NCBI GenBank assembly: GCA_951812745.1 | Contig: OX638327.1 | Location: 1,725,914-1,789,913, forward strand | From: an uncultured Nitrospirales bacterium | Lineage (GTDB): Bacteria; Nitrospirota; Nitrospiria; Nitrospirales; UBA8639 | Direction: 5' to 3' | Length of the DNA: 64,000 nucleotides | Shown here: one piece after another, positions 10,348 to 17,552 of the stretch | How positions within the stretch are numbered: the stretch's first letter is position 1 | How the letters are laid out: each line of letters begins with the position of its first letter | Notes under the pieces: generated by a model | Seen by the model: the letters and a program-made list of their open reading frames with translations, nothing else | Told to the model about the DNA's origin: nothing | The model's database searches: none | Position numbers and translations under genes: made by a program

Positions 10348-11127
10348 ATGAGACACCGACTCGGAGTGTTCATGCTGGTTTGGCTGCTCCCCTCGCTCTG
10401 TCTGGCCGAGATTCAAACCAAGACGATTCCCTATCAACACGGCGACGTGCCACTCGAAGGGTTTATGGCGTGGGATGACGCCCGACCGGGGAAACGACCG
10501 GGTGTCCTGGTGGTGCACGAATGGTGGGGCTTGAATGAGTATGCCCGCGACCGGGCCCGCCAACTCGCGGGACTCGGATACGTAGCCTTTGCCGTGGACA
10601 TGTACGGAAAAGGCCAAGTCACCACTCACCCGGACCAGGCAGCAACCTGGATGAAGCAGGTCCAGGCTGACGTGAAACAATGGCAGGCTCGGGCCCTCGA
10701 AGGTTTGGCCGTGCTCAGGAGCCAGGACAACGTCGATCCACAGCGCATGACGGCGATCGGTTACTGCTTCGGTGGGGCCACGGTGCTTCAATTAGCCTAT
10801 AGCGGAGCCGACGTAAAGGGCGTGGTGAGCTTTCACGGCGCTTTGCCGTTCCCTCCGCAGGCTCAAAGCACCAACGCGAAAATCCTGATTGCCCACGGCA
10901 ATGCCGATCCGTTTCTCAACGAGGAGCATGTCCACAAATTTCGGCAAGCGTTGGATGCCGCGAACCTCGATTGGCACATGGTGGTATACGCCGGGGCACG
11001 GCACAGTTTCACCAACCCCGGTGCGGATGCCCACGGCATAGACGCCTTGAAATACGATCGCCAAGCCGACGAGCGGTCCTGGAAACACATGCAACTCTTT
11101 TTTGACGAGATCTTTCACGGTTCCTGA
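10348..11127 (+). CDS. Secreted dienelactone hydrolase family protein
   Basis: ATG 10348 is preferred because GAAAGG lies eight bases upstream and the frame then opens with a signal peptide (MRHRLGVFMLVWLLPSLCLA). The mature alpha/beta hydrolase has the nucleophile motif GYCFGG (C140), the acid in HGNADPFL and the histidine in ARHSFTNP. DLH-family enzymes hydrolyse dienelactones or small esters; a periplasmic copy with a Cys nucleophile is common and its substrate is usually unknown. Length 259 residues fits the family. Downstream genes are unrelated. Confidence 0.88.
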   Translation: MRHRLGVFMLVWLLPSLCLAEIQTKTIPYQHGDVPLEGFMAWDDARPGKRPGVLVVHEWWGLNEYARDRARQLAGLGYVAFAVDMYGKGQVTTHPDQAATWMKQVQADVKQWQARALEGLAVLRSQDNVDPQRMTAIGYCFGGATVLQLAYSGADVKGVVSFHGALPFPPQAQSTNAKILIAHGNADPFLNEEHVHKFRQALDAANLDWHMVVYAGARHSFTNPGADAHGIDALKYDRQADERSWKHMQLFFDEIFHGS

Positions 11128-11204
11128 CCGGTTCCTCACCCGTCTTGGAGCCTCGGGTGCCGGCTCATTGAAACAACAGGCGCACCCCGTTTCTCCTGTC
11201 CACC

Positions 11205-12440
11205 ATGGATTTGTTCGACATCCTCGCCATCGTGCTCACGCTGACGGCCGGATTCTCGTATCTCAACTACCGGTTCATTCGCTTACCCGTCACCATCGGC
11301 GTGATGGTGATCGCCCTGGCCGTCTCTCTCCTGCTGCACGGGATCGATCTCCTGGGATTCCACCTGGAGGCCCAGGCAGCCGGGTGGCTGGAATCCATCG
11401 ATTTCAATAAGACCCTGCTGCACGGCATGTTGAGTTTCTTACTCTTTGCCGGGGCCTTGCACGTCAATCTCAACGACCTGTTCAACCAGAAATGGGCTAT
11501 CGGCTCCCTGGCCACCATCGGCATCCTGCTGTCCACGGTTTTGGTGGGCACCTTCACCTATTGGGTGCTGGCCCTGATCGGCATTCCGCTGTCCTACCTC
11601 ACCTGCTTGGTGTTCGGGGCCCTGATCTCACCGACCGATCCCATCGCCGTCCTGAGCCTGTTGAAAAACGCCGGCGCCCCCAAGAGCCTGGAAGTGAAGA
11701 TTACGGGCGAATCGCTCTTTAACGACGGCGTGGGGGTCGTGGTCTTTTTGGTGCTGGCCGAAGTGGCGGCCGGGACGCATGAGCCCACCGTTGGCTACGT
11801 CGCCGGCTTGTTCGCGCAGGAAGCCGTGGGCGGAGTCATGTTTGGACTGGGGCTGGGCTATCTCGCCTATTGGCTCCTGAAAAGTATCGACCAGTATCAG
11901 ATCGAAGTCCTGATCACCCTGGCGCTCGTCACCGGCGGCTATGCCCTGGCGGGCGCGTTGCACCTCTCCGGTCCCATCGCCGTGGTGGTGGCAGGCTTGA
12001 TGGTGGGCAATCAAGGTCGTGTGCTGGCGATGTCGGATAAAACCCGTGAACACCTGGACACGTTTTGGGAGCTGATCGACGAGATCCTGAATGCGATCCT
12101 GTTCGTGTTGATCGGGCTGGAAGTCCTGGTGCTCACGTTCACCGGGGACTATCTCCTCGCGAGCGCGGTGTTGATTCCGCTCATCCTCCTGTCCCGCCTG
12201 CTGGCGATCGGAGTACCGATCGCGGTGCTGAGCCGCGTGCGGTCATTTACGCCCGGGGCCGTATGGCTGATGACGTGGGGCGGGTTGCGGGGCGGCATCA
12301 GCGTGGCCCTGGCCCTGTCGTTACCGGCCGGCCCGGAGCGCGACGTCATCCTGGCCATGACCTACGTCGTCGTGGTGTTCTCCATCGTGGTCCAAGGCCT
12401 GACCATGGAAAAGCTCGTGAGATACCTCATCCCGCGTTGA
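11205..12440 (+). CDS. CPA1 family cation:proton antiporter (NhaP-like)
   Basis: The 411-residue protein has about 12 membrane segments and the CPA1 ion-binding motifs: SPTDPIAVLSLLKN (around residue 140) and GESLFNDGVGVVVF (around 167), which carry the two key acidic residues. GGLRGGISVALALSLP lies near the C-terminus. It exchanges Na+ or K+ for H+ across the inner membrane. The last 27 codons and stop are repeated perfectly 797 bp downstream, beyond a HigBA module. Confidence 0.92.
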   Translation: MDLFDILAIVLTLTAGFSYLNYRFIRLPVTIGVMVIALAVSLLLHGIDLLGFHLEAQAAGWLESIDFNKTLLHGMLSFLLFAGALHVNLNDLFNQKWAIGSLATIGILLSTVLVGTFTYWVLALIGIPLSYLTCLVFGALISPTDPIAVLSLLKNAGAPKSLEVKITGESLFNDGVGVVVFLVLAEVAAGTHEPTVGYVAGLFAQEAVGGVMFGLGLGYLAYWLLKSIDQYQIEVLITLALVTGGYALAGALHLSGPIAVVVAGLMVGNQGRVLAMSDKTREHLDTFWELIDEILNAILFVLIGLEVLVLTFTGDYLLASAVLIPLILLSRLLAIGVPIAVLSRVRSFTPGAVWLMTWGGLRGGISVALALSLPAGPERDVILAMTYVVVVFSIVVQGLTMEKLVRYLIPR

Positions 12441-12441
12441 T
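12358..12441 (+). repeat. 84-bp direct repeat, copy 1 (end of antiporter gene)
   Basis: This copy codes the C-terminal 27 residues and stop of the antiporter. It is identical over all 84 bp to 13155-13238; the bases just outside (12357 and 12442) differ. Confidence 0.97.
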
Positions 12442-12512
12442 TGAAAGAAACAAATTCTCTCACAAAGATCGACCTGCAAAGAGGGAGTTGTTGAAGCGGC
12501 CTGCTCTGCATG

Positions 12513-12541
12513 TTGTAAGGTGACAGGCGACACGTTATACT
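12513..12541 (+). promoter_or_regulatory. Promoter of higBA, probably leaderless
   Basis: TTGTAA (12513-12518), a 17-bp spacer and TATACT (12536-12541) form a strong promoter. The expected transcription start falls at or within a base or two of the GTG start of higB at 12548, so the message would have no leader. Confidence 0.65.
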
Positions 12542-12547
12542 CTCGTT

Positions 12548-12826
12548 GTGATCGCCTCGTTCAAACACCGAGGCCTGAAAGCCCTCTACGACGGTCGGAC
12601 AACGCGGCGAATCGCGCCGGAGCATATCGGGAAACTTCGGGATATCTTGGCCGCCCTGGATCGAAGTCGCGAACCCGATGGCATGGATTTGCCGGGATTT
12701 CGGCTGCACGCATTGAAGGGCGCGATGAAAGGATACTTTGCCGTCACGGTGTCGGGAAACTGGCGCGTGATCTTTCGCTTTAAGGATGGATCGGCGATCG
12801 ACGTCGATTACACAGACTATCACTGA
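12548..12826 (+). CDS. higB: HigB/RelE-like toxin
   Basis: The 92-residue protein opens MIASFKHRGLKALYDGRTTRRI, contains LPGFRLHALKGAMKGYFAVTVSGNWRVIFRF and ends VDYTDYH, the standard HigB (RelE/ParE fold) mRNA interferase layout, with the basic residues and the C-terminal His/Tyr used in ribosome-dependent mRNA cleavage. It precedes its antitoxin by 14 bases, the order typical of HigBA. The module lies between two 84-bp direct repeats. Confidence 0.93.
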   Translation: MIASFKHRGLKALYDGRTTRRIAPEHIGKLRDILAALDRSREPDGMDLPGFRLHALKGAMKGYFAVTVSGNWRVIFRFKDGSAIDVDYTDYH

Positions 12827-12840
12827 GGAGGAACAGAACC

Positions 12841-13128
12841 ATGGCCATGCACAATCCCCCCCATCCGGGAGGCATCATAAGGCGACAGTGCCTCGAACCG
12901 CTCGGCTTATCCGTGACACGGGCTGCAGAAGGGCTCGGCGTCACGCGTCAAACCCTCTCAGAACTCGTCAATGAGAACGCCGGACTGTCCATCGATATGG
13001 CCATTCGTCTGTCCAAGGCGTTCGGTTCCACCCCGGAAACCTGGCTCGGCATGCAGATGGCCTATGATCTCTGGCAGGCCCGCGACCGGGTCGATCAGAT
13101 CTCGGTGAGGCAGTTCGAGGTGGCCTGA
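12841..13128 (+). CDS. higA: HigA family antitoxin
   Basis: A 95-residue XRE-type protein (HPGGIIRRQCLEPLGLSVTRAAEGLGVTRQTLSELVN) with the HigA signature FGSTPETWLGMQMAYDLWQAR. It binds HigB and represses the shared promoter. A strong GGAGG lies 11 bases upstream of ATG 12841. It is the second gene of the inserted module; only 26 bases separate its stop from the second 84-bp repeat. Confidence 0.94.
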   Translation: MAMHNPPHPGGIIRRQCLEPLGLSVTRAAEGLGVTRQTLSELVNENAGLSIDMAIRLSKAFGSTPETWLGMQMAYDLWQARDRVDQISVRQFEVA

Positions 13129-13154
13129 AGGAAGCCGCTCGATGAGACAACCCC

Positions 13155-13238
13155 TGACCTACGTCGTCGTGGTGTTCTCCATCGTGGTCCAAGGCCTGAC
13201 CATGGAAAAGCTCGTGAGATACCTCATCCCGCGTTGAT
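13155..13238 (+). repeat. 84-bp direct repeat, copy 2 (orphan antiporter 3' end)
   Basis: A perfect second copy of the antiporter gene end, here without the rest of the gene. The spacer between copies holds only HigBA. The following gene starts 33 bp after this copy, so this end probably marks the original junction. Confidence 0.97.
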
Positions 13239-13270
13239 GGTGAAGTGCAGCAATCATCCAAACGGCAGTC

Positions 13271-14437
13271 ATGGACATCCACACCATCCAATACAGTCTC
13301 GCGATCCTGGCCGCGGGGTTTTGGGTGCCGGCCGGCATCTGGCTCATGCTCAACAGGCACGCCTTGACGGTGCTGGCGTCCGTCCCGGTCCATGACGGGC
13401 ATCCTCTCCCGGCCGTCTCGATCGTGATCCCGGCTCGAAACGAAGAACGGAACCTGGAACAGGCCCTGGAATCCGTCCTGACCTTGGACTATCCGAACTT
13501 GGAGACCATCGTGGTCAATGACCGGTCGACCGACCGCACGGGAACGATTCTCGAAAAAATGGCGGACCGGGACCCGCGCCTCACCGTGGTGACGATTGAC
13601 AGCCTGCCGGCCAGCTGGATCGGAAAGCCGTACGCGTTACACATGGGCGCGCAACACGCCTGGGGCGAATTTATCCTGTTCACCGACGCGGATATCGTGT
13701 TTCATCCGTCCGCGCTCCGCAAAGGCATGGCGCACGTACTGGCCCACCAATTCGATCACGTGACCGTGATCCCGCAAAGCGCCATGCCGGGGTTTTTCCT
13801 GAAAACGTTTTCCGCCACGTTCGGCATCTTCATGTTTATCATCTTCAAACCGTGGAAAGCGCGAAACCCGCGGAGTCGGTGCTATATGGGCGTCGGAGCG
13901 TTCAATTTGATCCGCGCGTCGGCCTATCGAGCCATGGGCGGTCATGAACCGGTGGCCCTGCGGCCGGACGACGATCTCAAATTCGGGAAGCTGGTGAAGG
14001 ACCACGGCTACACGCAGGACGTGCTGAACGGGAGGGGGATGGTCACGGTGGAATGGTACCGGTCGGTCGGGGAACTCATCGACGGCCTCATGAAAAACAT
14101 GTTTGCGGGAATGGAGTATCGCGTCTCGTCGGTGATCGCGGCGACGCTCGCCGCCCTGCTCATGCACATCTGGCCGTGGATCGGTGTTTGGGTGGCCGAC
14201 GGATGGCCCCAAGCATGGTATGCCGTGGCAGTGGTCATGATGGTCGGCAGCTTTGGGGTCGCCATGGCGCCGTTCGGAGTGAAATTCCGGCACGGCCTGT
14301 TGCTGCCCCTCACGATCGGTCTGTTGGTCTATATCCAATGCCGTTCGATGGTCCTGGCACTCTGGCAGGGCGGCATCATCTGGCGCGGCACTTTCTATGA
14401 ATTGCGTCAACTGAAAACCGAGGGTAAGGCGGGGTAG
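13271..14437 (+). CDS. Membrane-anchored family 2 glycosyltransferase
   Basis: The 388-residue protein has an N-terminal membrane segment (about residues 8-27), a GT-A catalytic domain (VSIVIPARNEERNLEQALESVL; metal-binding DAD in LFTDADIVFH; RPDDDLKFG as the likely acid loop) and three further membrane segments after residue 280. This is the layout of GT2 enzymes such as hydroxychlorobactene or diglucosyl transferases, which act on lipid or polyisoprenoid acceptors at the cytoplasmic face. The acceptor cannot be read from the sequence. Confidence 0.88.
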   Translation: MDIHTIQYSLAILAAGFWVPAGIWLMLNRHALTVLASVPVHDGHPLPAVSIVIPARNEERNLEQALESVLTLDYPNLETIVVNDRSTDRTGTILEKMADRDPRLTVVTIDSLPASWIGKPYALHMGAQHAWGEFILFTDADIVFHPSALRKGMAHVLAHQFDHVTVIPQSAMPGFFLKTFSATFGIFMFIIFKPWKARNPRSRCYMGVGAFNLIRASAYRAMGGHEPVALRPDDDLKFGKLVKDHGYTQDVLNGRGMVTVEWYRSVGELIDGLMKNMFAGMEYRVSSVIAATLAALLMHIWPWIGVWVADGWPQAWYAVAVVMMVGSFGVAMAPFGVKFRHGLLLPLTIGLLVYIQCRSMVLALWQGGIIWRGTFYELRQLKTEGKAG

Positions 14438-14589
14438 CGCAGCGTCACCCGGCAACCACTTGAAAAAACAACAAATTGTGAGCATTTGGCGCGCCGCTTG
14501 AACCGGGGTGTATACTGTTGATAGAGTCAACCGCGCTTCGTGGCAACGTCACGTCGAACAGCCGAAGAATGCAGAAACGAAATGAAATC

Positions 14590-14958
14590 ATGAAACGCTC
14601 CACACTGGGTGTGTTTTTGGTGTTGTTGGTCCTGACCGCCTCATGGGTCTTGGCCGCGTCGCCACCATTCAGGATTCAAATGGAATCCTGGTCTCCGTAT
14701 TTCGCCCCGGTGGCTGCCACCGTGACGGCCGGCAGCACGATTCGGTGGGAGAATCCCACCGGCTCGCATCACACCATCACCCATGACGGATGCCGGGGAA
14801 CCGGCGCATGCGCCTTCGATTCCGGGGCCATCGGTCCCGATAGCGTGTTTGAACTGTCGGGACTGCCTCCCGGTCTGTATCCGTACCATTGCACGCTGCA
14901 TCCGATCATGCGGGGGACGCTGGCCGTCCTAGATGCGCGGCACCCCTCGGAAATTTAA
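14590..14958 (+). CDS. Periplasmic cupredoxin (plastocyanin-like)
   Basis: From ATG 14590 the 122-residue protein has a signal peptide (MKRSTLGVFLVLLVLTASWVLA) and a single blue-copper domain. The type 1 copper ligands are visible: His in GSHHTITHDG, then Cys, His and Met in YHCTLHPIMRG. A small soluble periplasmic electron carrier is the likely role. An upstream in-frame ATG at 14569 would lengthen the leader by seven residues without altering the signal peptide. A TATACT -10-like element lies at 14512-14517. Confidence 0.88.
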   Translation: MKRSTLGVFLVLLVLTASWVLAASPPFRIQMESWSPYFAPVAATVTAGSTIRWENPTGSHHTITHDGCRGTGACAFDSGAIGPDSVFELSGLPPGLYPYHCTLHPIMRGTLAVLDARHPSEI

Positions 14959-15067
14959 CGTCCCCCCCCCGCCTGCTAAAAAATCCGCCCAATTCCCCTT
15001 GACTCCGGCACACGTGGTCATAGTATGAAACAGGATGGAGAAACCTGAAGAATGCACGGAAAGCACA

Positions 15068-16024
15068 ATGGAATCGATGGTTGAACTGCGACAACTTCGG
15101 AAGACTTTCGGGCCGATCGTTGCGGTGGACGAGGTGTCGTTTACGGTCGGCCAAGGCGAAGTGCTGGGATTTTTAGGGCCCAACGGCGCGGGAAAATCCA
15201 CGACCATGAAAATGATTACGGGTTTTCTGACTCCGACCGGGGGCACTGCCAAGGTCAACGGCTTCAATATACAGGAGCAGCCGCTCGAAGCCAAAAAAAG
15301 CCTGGGGTACCTGCCCGAAGGGGCCCCGGCCTATGGAGAGATGACACCGCTGAGTTTTCTGGTGTTCATTGCCGAAATGCGCGGGTTTCGTGGCGCGGAG
15401 TTGGATTGCCGGGTGGCAGAAACCATGGAAAAAGTGAATCTCGAGGGGGTGGCGCATCAGCCTATTGACACCCTCTCCAAGGGGTTCAAGCGGCGGGTGG
15501 GCCTGGCTCAGGCCATTGTGCACGATCCGGCCGTGTTGATTCTCGACGAACCCACCGACGGGCTCGATCCCAACCAGAAACATGAAGTGCGCGGGCTCAT
15601 CAGGACCATGGCACGGGACAAGGCCATTATCCTGTCCACGCACGTATTGGAAGAAGTCCACGCGGTGTGTACACGCGCCATGATCATCGCCAAGGGCAAA
15701 GTGATCACCGACGGCACGCCGGCCGAGTTGGAGGCCCGGTCCCGCCGGCACAATGCAGTGATCCTGCGATTGCGGGGGCCGCTCCCCGATGGCGTGCAGG
15801 CGGTGCTGGAAGGAGTGCCCGGGGTCAAGCGGGTCGAAGTCATCGACGAGGGCTTGGCGGAGCATGAATATCGGATCCTGCCGGCAGACGGGCAACCGAT
15901 CATCAGTGCGATCAGCCAATGCGTACACCGGCAGGACTGGGACGTGGTCGAGCTATCCGTGGACCGTGGGCATTTGGACGAAGTGTTTCGCTCGTTGACC
16001 ATGCCCGCCCAAGCCCTCACGTAG
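15068..16024 (+). CDS. Gld-type ABC transporter ATP-binding protein
   Basis: The ATPase has Walker A GPNGAGKS, signature LSKGFKRRVGL and Walker B AVLILDEPTDGLDP, followed by a roughly 90-residue C-terminal extension. It resembles GldA and the ATPases paired with GldF/GldG-like proteins, which act in export or surface processes. Start 15068 (MESMVEL) is chosen over an earlier in-frame ATG because homologues begin near MVEL. Its permease partner is at 16811, so the two are separated by an unrelated repeat-protein gene. Confidence 0.92.
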   Translation: MESMVELRQLRKTFGPIVAVDEVSFTVGQGEVLGFLGPNGAGKSTTMKMITGFLTPTGGTAKVNGFNIQEQPLEAKKSLGYLPEGAPAYGEMTPLSFLVFIAEMRGFRGAELDCRVAETMEKVNLEGVAHQPIDTLSKGFKRRVGLAQAIVHDPAVLILDEPTDGLDPNQKHEVRGLIRTMARDKAIILSTHVLEEVHAVCTRAMIIAKGKVITDGTPAELEARSRRHNAVILRLRGPLPDGVQAVLEGVPGVKRVEVIDEGLAEHEYRILPADGQPIISAISQCVHRQDWDVVELSVDRGHLDEVFRSLTMPAQALT

Positions 16025-16081
16025 GAACTGCAAGTTTTCTCTTTTGATGGATACTTTCCACAAGAAAGAGGCTCGAAAAAA

Positions 16082-16747
16082 ATGAGAAACTTCCTCTTCA
16101 GTTTCTTTTTTTGGAAGAATCCCCCTGGCGTCAAAGCCTTATTGAAAGCGTTTGCTTGGAATAAGGCAGCCATACTCGAAAATATAGCCGCACACCACGA
16201 AGCCGAGGTCGAAGCCTTGGATGCATACAAAGCGGCATGGCTCGAAGCCTGGGATGACTATGTGGAATCCTTGGACGAAGCCGGGTCCTGGGACACATAC
16301 GTAGCGGACTGGATCCAAGCTATGGCTGTATACACGGCAGCCAAAGACGAATCTCGGGCCGCCACTGAGGCAGCCTCAGCTGAAGCCTTGGATGCATACA
16401 AAGCTACCTTAGCCGCAGTCGGGCCCGTAGCTGGTTTCGCATTCATGGTAACGGCACCTGCAGCTGTATACAAATCAGCCGAGCTCGAAGCTTGGGTCGC
16501 ATTCGAGGCAGCCGAGGCCGAGGCAAGGTCTGAATTCATGGTAGCCCAAGACGAAGCGATAGCTTCATTCAAGATAGCCAACAACGATGCCAGTCCCCCG
16601 TATAAGGCAGCCGAGGTCTACGTGGATGCCATGGACGCACTCAAGACAGACCTCGTGAACGTCTTTGCTGAATTCAAGGCAGCCAAACTCGAAGCCATGG
16701 CTGCTTTCAACGCAGCCATGTACGAAGTCTTGAACGGGCAACTATGA
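16082..16747 (+). CDS. Novel alanine-rich protein built of 11-residue repeats
   Basis: After a Phe-rich N-terminus (MRNFLFSFFFWK), residues 27-219 are an unbroken 11-residue repeat with consensus (Y/F)-K-A-A-x-x-E-A-x-x-A. Aromatics fall at 49, 60, 73, 84, 106, 119, 130, 141, 152, 163, 174, 198 and 209; three two-residue insertions (before 73, 119 and 198) shift the register. There are no cysteines and few prolines. The pattern predicts one long amphipathic helix, as in apolipoproteins, synuclein or group 3 LEA proteins. Codon use is more AT-rich than in neighbours, and a 23-bp stretch recurs exactly (16211-16233 and 16382-16404), so the gene grew by repeat duplication. It sits between the ATPase and permease genes of one transporter. 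I know no family for it. Confidence 0.75.
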   Translation: MRNFLFSFFFWKNPPGVKALLKAFAWNKAAILENIAAHHEAEVEALDAYKAAWLEAWDDYVESLDEAGSWDTYVADWIQAMAVYTAAKDESRAATEAASAEALDAYKATLAAVGPVAGFAFMVTAPAAVYKSAELEAWVAFEAAEAEARSEFMVAQDEAIASFKIANNDASPPYKAAEVYVDAMDALKTDLVNVFAEFKAAKLEAMAAFNAAMYEVLNGQL

Positions 16748-16810
16748 GGTTCACAAATCATTTTTTGAAGTAATAGAGCATCGCGGAAAGTACCGGCAAA
16801 ACAACAGGAC

Positions 16811-17545
16811 ATGGGCAGAATCGGCGTCATATTCAAACGGGAACTGATCGGGTACTTCGCCACGCCGATCGCCGCGGTGTTCATCATCATCTTCCTGATG
16901 CTGGCCGGCGCCTTTACCTTCTACCTGGGCGACTTCTTTGCCCGTGGCCAGGCGGACCTCATCCCCTTTTTCGACTTTCATCCGTGGCTCTACCTGGTCC
17001 TGATCCCGGCCCTGGCCATGCGGCTCTGGGCGGAGGAGCGGCGAGGGGGCACCATCGAACTGCTGTTCACCCTGCCCGTGACCTTGTGGGAAGCCGTGGC
17101 TGGTAAGTTTCTGGCGGCCTGGTGCTTTACGGGCATTGCCCTCGCGCTGACCTTCCCCACGTGGATCACCGTGAATATCCTGGGAGAGCCGGACAACGGC
17201 GTCATCCTCACAAGCTACCTCGGCAGCTTCTTGATGGCGGGCGGGTTTATGGCCATCGGCTCGTGCGTGTCGGCCCTCACCAAAAACCAGGTGATCGCCT
17301 TTGTGATCAGCGTGGTGGTCGGGTTGGGGTTCGTCCTCAGCGGTTTCCCCATGGTGCTGGATGTGTTCAGTGGATGGGCTCCGCAATTCCTGCTGGAACT
17401 GATCAGCTCCTTCAGTTTCCTGACGCACTTCAATGCTCTGAGTCGCGGGGTCATCGACGTGCGCGACCTGGTGTATTTCCTCTCGCTCATCGGTTTTTGG
17501 TTGTTTGCCACGGCGCTTATGCTGGAATGGAAGAAAGCCGAGTAA
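16811..17545 (+). CDS. Gld-type ABC transporter permease
   Basis: A 244-residue ABC-2 permease with six membrane segments. It has the family segment LYLVLIPALAMRLWAEERRGGTIELLFTLPV, in which EE-RxGTIELL is the coupling motif of the GldF group. It pairs with the ATPase at 15068 and precedes a GldG-like protein by seven bases. The three make the Gld-type complex found well outside gliding bacteria. The substrate is unknown. Confidence 0.9.
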   Translation: MGRIGVIFKRELIGYFATPIAAVFIIIFLMLAGAFTFYLGDFFARGQADLIPFFDFHPWLYLVLIPALAMRLWAEERRGGTIELLFTLPVTLWEAVAGKFLAAWCFTGIALALTFPTWITVNILGEPDNGVILTSYLGSFLMAGGFMAIGSCVSALTKNQVIAFVISVVVGLGFVLSGFPMVLDVFSGWAPQFLLELISSFSFLTHFNALSRGVIDVRDLVYFLSLIGFWLFATALMLEWKKAE

Positions 17546-17552
17546 CGGAACC

